A stretch of 64,000 nucleotides of DNA from assembly GCA_021397835.1 (NCBI GenBank), contig JAJFZO010000566.1, forward strand, positions 6,882,001-6,946,000, written 5' to 3'. Shown here piece after piece: positions 58,640-64,000 of this stretch; position 1 is the first letter of the stretch; every line of letters starts with the position of its first letter. Below the pieces are notes generated by a model. That model did no database searches. It was given only the letters and a program-made list of their open reading frames with translations, and had not been told where the DNA came from. The stretch comes from Moringa oleifera (lineage: Eukaryota > Streptophyta > Magnoliopsida > Brassicales > Moringaceae). A program made the position numbers and the translations under genes.

Positions 58640-59730
58640 ATGTGAAACTATTTAAGTAGAATAGAGAAATAAAGAGAGTCAGTCACCATTTTTAAATGCC
58701 CTTTGATTGGTAGATGACTTCTCACTAATTTTATCCATTACTTTATAAATATGTCCTGGTGAGGCATAACCATTTTCTTTGTTTGTAAATTATGCTTATG
58801 TGGACTCAAGTAATGGATAGATATCAATCAATACAAGGTGTGCCTTATTCTTTTACATGCAACCAAAATAAGCTAATCTTTCTCCCCTACATTCAATCTA
58901 TAACGTGCGTATGTATATGTCTATCTACCTTATTATGTATGTATTTCTATATACATTTCATTATGAAGTATTTGAACTGCATAAATTTGTGTAGATGGTT
59001 CAATAAATTAGATAATGCCTCCACTCTTATTTCTAAGTATACAAATTGAACTTTTCCCTTTAATCTTACTTTATTTCAATAAAGATCAATTTTTTTGTCA
59101 CTTTTGTTTTTGAATCCAGTTAATCTTTTTTCTTTGAAGTTGATATTCCCATAGAGATTTACAAATTAAATAATATGCAAAAATTGGTAAGTGTTGTCCG
59201 ATCATGCATGTTTATAGCATTTGTAGATCCTTTATGGAAAACCTCACCTTTCATAAGCTTGGATAAGTAATCATCACTATTAGTTTTGATATTTTGAATT
59301 GTGCTTATTTTTATGTCATTGTTTAACTAGAATAGAAAAAGAAAAGAAGTTAGCCATTATTTCTTTTTTTTTTTTTTTTGCTACTTCACTAGTTTGATTC
59401 ACAACTTTTTAGATATATTTGAGCGAGACAATGCCATTGGTCTTGTGTAGAAATTATAGTTACATAGAAATTAATAGACATCATCCAAAACAAATTTACT
59501 TTATTCTTTGTATGTAACCAAAAAAAGGCATTTTTTTATTTCTTGCTTTTAATATATAATATTCTTGTCTGCATGTCTATTACCTTATTTGTGTATGTAA
59601 TTGTATATACATTTTTTGATCAAGTTTTTAAGCAAGAGAGATCTTTGCAGACTCTTGCTTTAACATGGAATAAATTATGTGATGCCTCTGCTTTTCTTTT
59701 TGAGCATACAAAATGAACTTTTGTCTTTTG
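58640..59730 (+). repeat. Diverged tandem duplication, unit ~670 bp
   Basis: The block at about 58640-59060 is matched in order by about 59310-59730. Shared landmarks: AGTAGAATAGAGAAATAAAGA / ACTAGAATAGAAAAAGAAAAG-type start, CCATTTTCTTTGTTTGTAAATTATG / CCATTGGTCTTGTGTAGAAATTATAG, TGCAACCAAAATAAGC / TGTAACCAAAAAAAGG, CTACCTTATTATGTATGTA / ATTACCTTATTTGTGTATGTA, GATAATGCCTCCACTCTTAT / TGATGCCTCTGCTTTTC, and AGTATACAAATTGAACTTTT / AGCATACAAAATGAACTTTT. Not coding in any consistent frame. Confidence 0.7.
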
Positions 59731-60889
59731 TATTTGCATTGGATACTCCACTATGCTTTTGAAGCAATGCTTCGATAGAAAGATAAGGAATTTACATCAT
59801 ATACATTTCATTTAGTTATAATATTTTTTCAACTTTTTTTTTATCGATGCTGTTGCACTATTTATTCTAGGGCTATATTCTAACTGTTGTCATTATAGAT
59901 TTGATAATTTTTGCAAGCTGCATATTTTAGTTATTATATGTGTTCAAATGGTAATAGCTTTTAATATATCGTTACTATTTTCAATTCACATAAGGCATCA
60001 ATACAATCAATCTAAGACTTTGGTGGAATTCTGAAAAAGACTATAGAAATAAGTTAATATAATTTCATGTTTATTAGAAGGCTAGGTAGCTTTTCATTAT
60101 ACCAATTGGCCCCAAATTTCTTAAACTAATAAATTTTTCTTATGTCTACTTGTAGTGTAAAAAATTGTGAGTTGAGACTGTCTTGTTGCTTCGCATACGG
60201 GCAATGCTAGAAGGAATAAGGGGTTGGGTGAGCATGATGAAAAGATTCATTTAATTCTCAAATTCAGATTCCTTTCTCTTGAAAAAATAATAATTTAGCA
60301 TTAAATGTTGAATAACAAGCTTAATTGACTGTGATGATGCAACTTAGGTCTTCTTACCCTAGTGGATAATGGAAACAAATAGCCAAGTTAATAAATGGAG
60401 GATTGTTGTTAGGATTCAAGGTTTTGGGATTATAAATTTTAGTGTTCAATTACTATGCCCCTAATTAGATAGTAAGCATAGGTTTGATGGAATAACGTGC
60501 TTTAGATTACGATTCCTTGTTATTGTTTTTGCTACATACATTTCACATGGTTATTAGGTTCTTGTCATAGCATAAGGCTTATATAGACTAGAAGTAGAAA
60601 AATGTTAGTAGTCCTAATTATGAGTTCTCTTATCATTGGTTCTAAAAGTTCGGTGTGGATAATGAAGAATTTTTGAAGCTATTGCATGTGACTAGCTAAA
60701 GAACTATTAGTAGTGAGAGAAATAATAGGGCAAATATCTTTAATGTTACTAAGGGTGCACAACAATTTTTTTTTTTATAAGATGTTCAATATTATTACTT
60801 AACTAAAGAATTACGGTTGATCAACATGGTAAACAAAGAGATGTAGTTATGTAGACAAGTACCTATTTCTTTATTATGTAATTTTGTTT
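59731..60889. other. AT-rich stretch, no recognised gene
   Basis: Nothing was identified on either strand beyond short AT-driven open frames. Confidence 0.5.
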
Positions 60890-61835
60890 TTTATATATCA
60901 TTGTTATAGTTATGCCTTTACTTGTCTCTTGTTCTTGTTCACTATTTTTTTGTTGTGATCCTTGTTTTTTGTTTTATATTCTTTTTTCTATGTTTAATAT
61001 CTCCTATTTATTTTTATGCATGTTCTTTATTCTTTTGTGTTTGTCTTTGTTTTATTTCTTTTATGTTTCTTCTCTATTATTGTTTTATTTTTGTAGCTAG
61101 TGTTTTGTTTTAGCTTTTTTTCTTGTTTTTTATTTTTGTATTTCTTCTTGTTATTATGTTTATATTCTTTCCTTCTTTTTTGTTCTTATACTTATCCTTT
61201 ACTCTTTCTTCTTTGTTTTTATGCTTGTTCTCTATTCTTTTCTTTTTATTTGTTTTCAATTTTTTTTTGTTCATTTTTTTATGTTTATTCTATGATGTTG
61301 CTATTATTGTTAGGTTTATTTGTGTATTTTCTATTTTTATCTTTTTTTTGTTCTATATTCTTGTGCATGCTTTTTTTATATTTTGTTAACAATTTTTATG
61401 ATTGTTTTATACTCAATTCATGAACTTATTTTATATTATATGTTTTTTACTTTTGTGCTTATTCTTAGTTGTTTGTTTTTGTGCTTATTTTTGTGTTATC
61501 TTTTTTTTTTTGGTGCATGATCTTTATACTATTTTACTTTTTTTTGTTATGTTTTATTATTTATTTTTATGCTAGTTCTATAATACTGTTTGTTCTTCTT
61601 TTTCTTTCTTTCTTCTTTGGTTCTTGTAATTATTTTTTTAATTTTATATTTCTTCTTCGTTATGTGTTCTTGTGTATGTTTTTTGTGGTCATTTTTTAAA
61701 ATTTTTTATTTATGTAATTTTTGGTTTGTTTTGTTCTTATTTTATATTCTTTGTTTTAGCATATTTTCTCTATTTTTTGGATTGTGTTTAATTTAGTAGT
61801 TTATTTTTTCTATTATTTTTTTGGTTTTTCTATAT
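60890..61835 (+). repeat. T-rich low-complexity block with degenerate internal repeats
   Basis: The plus strand is dominated by T with scattered G and C. Short phrases recur: TTTTTATGCATGTTCTTTATTC, TTTTATGCTTGTTCTCTATTC, TTTATGCTAGTTCTATAATAC, TTCTTGTGCATGC, TTGTGCTTATTTTTG. These suggest an old tandem repeat eroded to low complexity. Open frames here encode Phe/Leu/Cys/Tyr-rich peptides purely because of T richness. It leads straight into the telomere-like array. Confidence 0.75.
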
Positions 61836-64000
61836 TGTAGTCTAGTGTTTAGGGTTTAAGGACTAGAGTCGAGGATTAGATTTTGGGATCTGGGGTCAAA
61901 GGTTTAGGTTTTGGGTTTAAGGTCTAGGGTCTCAGAGTTTAAGATTTAAGGTTTAGGGTCTAAGTTCTAAGATTTAGGGCCTACGGTAAAGATTTTCGAT
62001 CTAGAATCTAGGGCTTGAGTCTAGGTCTAAGGCTCTATGGGTTTTAGGTCTAAGTCTTTGTAGGTTTTAGGTCTAGTGTCTATGGTTTAAGGGAAAGTTT
62101 TAAGGTTTAAGGTCCAGGAACTAGGGTTTATGATCTAGAGTACAAGTTTCAACGTTAAAGGTCCAAAGTCTAGAGTTTAAAGTTTAAGGTCTAGGTTTTA
62201 GGTCTTAGAGTTCTAAGCTTTTAGCATCTAAGGTTTTAAGGGTTGAGAGTTTTAGGATCCTTACTCTAAGGTTTAGGGTTCATGGTTTTAAGGTATCAAT
62301 CTACAATTTTAGAATTTAAGGTCTATGATTTTAAGGTTTTAAGCTTTTAGGGTCTAAGGTCTAGAGTTTAGGATGTAGGGTGTAGGGTTTTAAGGTCTAG
62401 GATCTAGGGTTTAACGTTTAGGTTTTAGGGTTTTCGATTTTAAGATCTTAGGATTTATGGTCTAAGGTCTTATTTTAGTGTGTAAGACCTAAAGTATAGA
62501 TTTTCAAGGTTTTCAAGTATAAGGTCTAGGGTCGAGAATCAAGGATCAAGGGTCGAGGGTTTAGGGTTTTAGGGTTATTGGATTTTAGAGTTTTAAGGTT
62601 TTTTGGTTTTAGAGTTTTAGGATTTTTGGGTGTAGGTTTTAGAGTCTAGAGTTTAGGGTCTAAGGTCTAGGATCCGTAATCTAAATTTTGGGGTTTTAGG
62701 GTTTTAGGTACTAGTATTTTAGGTTCTAGGGTCTAGGTTTTAGGGGTAAGGTTTTAAGGTTAGACTCTAGGGTTTATGAGGTCTTGGGTTTTAGGTTTAG
62801 GGTCTAAGGTAGGATTTTAGGGTTAAGGAATAGAGTTTAGGGTTTTAGGCAGGGTTATAGCTAGGGTCTAAGGTTTAGGGTCTTTATGGTTCAAATTTTA
62901 GGGTTTAAGATCAAAGATCTATGGTCTAAGTCTAGGTCTAAGGTCTAGGGTTTAGGGTTTAAGTCAAGGTCTAAGGTGTTAGGTCAATGGTTTTAGGGTC
63001 TAGGAGGATCTAGAATTTCAAATCTAAGGTCTAGGTCTAGGTCTATGGTCTAGGGTTTACGATTTAAGATCAAGGTTTGGGGCTTAAGGTCTATAGTTTT
63101 AAGGTTTGGGGTCTAATTTCTAGGATTTTAAGGTTTCAAATTTAGGGTCTATAGTTTATGGTTCAAGAATCATGGTCAAGGTCCAATACCTAACCTTTAG
63201 TGTCTAGGGTATAGGGTTTAGGTTTCATTGTTCAAGCTCCAGTGTTTTGGATGTAAGATTTAAGGTCTAGGAGCTAGAATCCAGTGTTAAGGGTCTAGAG
63301 TTTATGGTCAAAGGTCTACGGCCTTAGTTATGTGGCTTAAAGGTCTAGCATTTAAGGTCTAGGGATCTAGGGCCTAGGGGTTTAAGAATTAAGGTCTAGG
63401 GTTTGGGGTCTTTGGATTAGGAATTAGGGTCTAAGGTTTAGCATCTAAGGTCTAGTGTCTAGAGTGATCTAGGATCTAAAGTTTGGGGTTTAGGGTTTGG
63501 GTTTTATGGTCTAGGTCTTAGAATTCTACGATTTTTGGATCTAAGGTCTAGGTTCTAAGGTTTTTAGATTTAAGGATTTTAATGTTTTAGGATCTGGATC
63601 TAGGGTTCAAGATTCTAGGGTTTATGGTGTAAGATCTAGTGTTGAAAATCTAGTGTTTTAGGGTCCAATCTTGGTCTATTGTTTAAGTTTTGAGTTTTAA
63701 GGTTTTAAGGTCTAAGACATCTAAGGTCTATGGTCTACTAACTATGGTCAATGGTATAATGTCTAAGGTAAGGTCTAAGGTCTAGAGTGTATGGTTTAGT
63801 CTATGATCTTGGGTCTAGATTTTAGGGTTCTAGAGTTTATAGTAAGGTCTAGTATTTGGGGTGTAGGTTTAAGGTAGGTCTAGGGTTCTAGGGTCTTAGG
63901 ATCTTGGGTCTAGGGTTCTAGGGTTCTAGGTGAGGGCGTAAAGTCTAAAGTCTTAGGTCTTGGGTTTAATAGTTTAGGGTCTAATGTTAAGTGTTTTAGA
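61836..64000 (+). repeat. Degenerate telomere-like heptamer array
   Basis: At least 2.15 kb, continuing past the window edge. The basic unit is a 6-8 bp variant of TTTAGGG: TTTAGGG, TCTAGGG, TCTAAGG, TTTAAGG and TTTTAGG, with only short perfect runs (for example GGTCTAGGGTTTAGGGTTTA near 62940). The G-rich strand is the plus strand throughout. There is no long exact TTTAGGG run, so this is an interstitial or subtelomeric derivative, not an active chromosome end. Confidence 0.88.

Noticed and set aside
60912..61796. Overlapping plus-strand open frames encoding Phe/Leu/Cys/Tyr-rich, membrane-like peptides
   Set aside because: T-rich low-complexity DNA automatically gives such peptides in all plus frames. 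No recognisable protein family or gene context is present.
61836..64000. An active chromosome end
   Set aside because: There is no long run of exact TTTAGGG; variant heptamers dominate and the array continues past the window edge without resolution.

Overview
This is AT-rich nuclear DNA of a flowering plant, most likely a eudicot. The evidence is plant-only gene families with introns (a plastid RsuA-type pseudouridine synthase, PROTODERMAL FACTOR 1, an AGAMOUS-clade MADS-box gene), plant Ty3-gypsy and CACTA elements, and a TTTAGGG-type repeat. I cannot name the species. I found no intact protein-coding gene: every recognisable coding stretch is broken by stops, frameshifts or deletions. Many changes are C-to-T or G-to-A, the usual decay of methylated heterochromatin. 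The region looks pericentromeric, subtelomeric or rDNA-adjacent.

Layout. 0.36-3.74 kb: nine-exon minus-strand pseudogene of a plastid RsuA/SVR1-like pseudouridine synthase, with many splice sites still readable. 5.1-6.4 kb: minus-strand pseudogene of a plant SAM-dependent methyltransferase. 8.63-19.09 kb: a Ty3-gypsy retrotransposon of Tat/Ogre type in minus orientation, with both 2.3-kb LTRs and a perfect 5-bp target duplication (CTATA), but with reverse transcriptase deleted. 19.9-23.05 kb: a CACTA-like DNA transposon with hairpin-rich ends that encloses a complete three-exon copy of PDF1. 24.35-26.0 kb: a decayed L1-type LINE. 28.7-29.05 kb: a Myb/SANT-like (LIMYB-type) gene remnant. 34.31-35.65 kb: a second CACTA element carrying exons of an AGAMOUS-clade MADS-box gene. 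35.7-36.45 kb: a piece of 45S rDNA (probable 5' ETS plus the first ~345 bp of 18S). 36.45-42.93 kb: a decayed chromovirus (Ty3-gypsy with chromodomain) inserted inside that 18S piece, its 3' LTR cut short at a satellite. 42.93-58.09 kb: a 15-kb satellite field, with ~182-bp GC-rich monomers on both sides and, in the middle, a composite unit of ~750-915 bp that alternates GC-rich monomer with a ~370-bp AT-rich block. 58.6-59.7 kb: a diverged duplication. 60.9-61.8 kb: a T-rich low-complexity block. 61.84-64.0 kb and beyond: a degenerate telomere-like heptamer array.

The genes do not work together as a pathway. What unites the window is its history: two old genes decayed in place, and transposons inserted. 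Two CACTA elements of similar design each picked up part or all of a plant developmental gene. A retrotransposon then split an rDNA fragment that now borders a large two-tier satellite.
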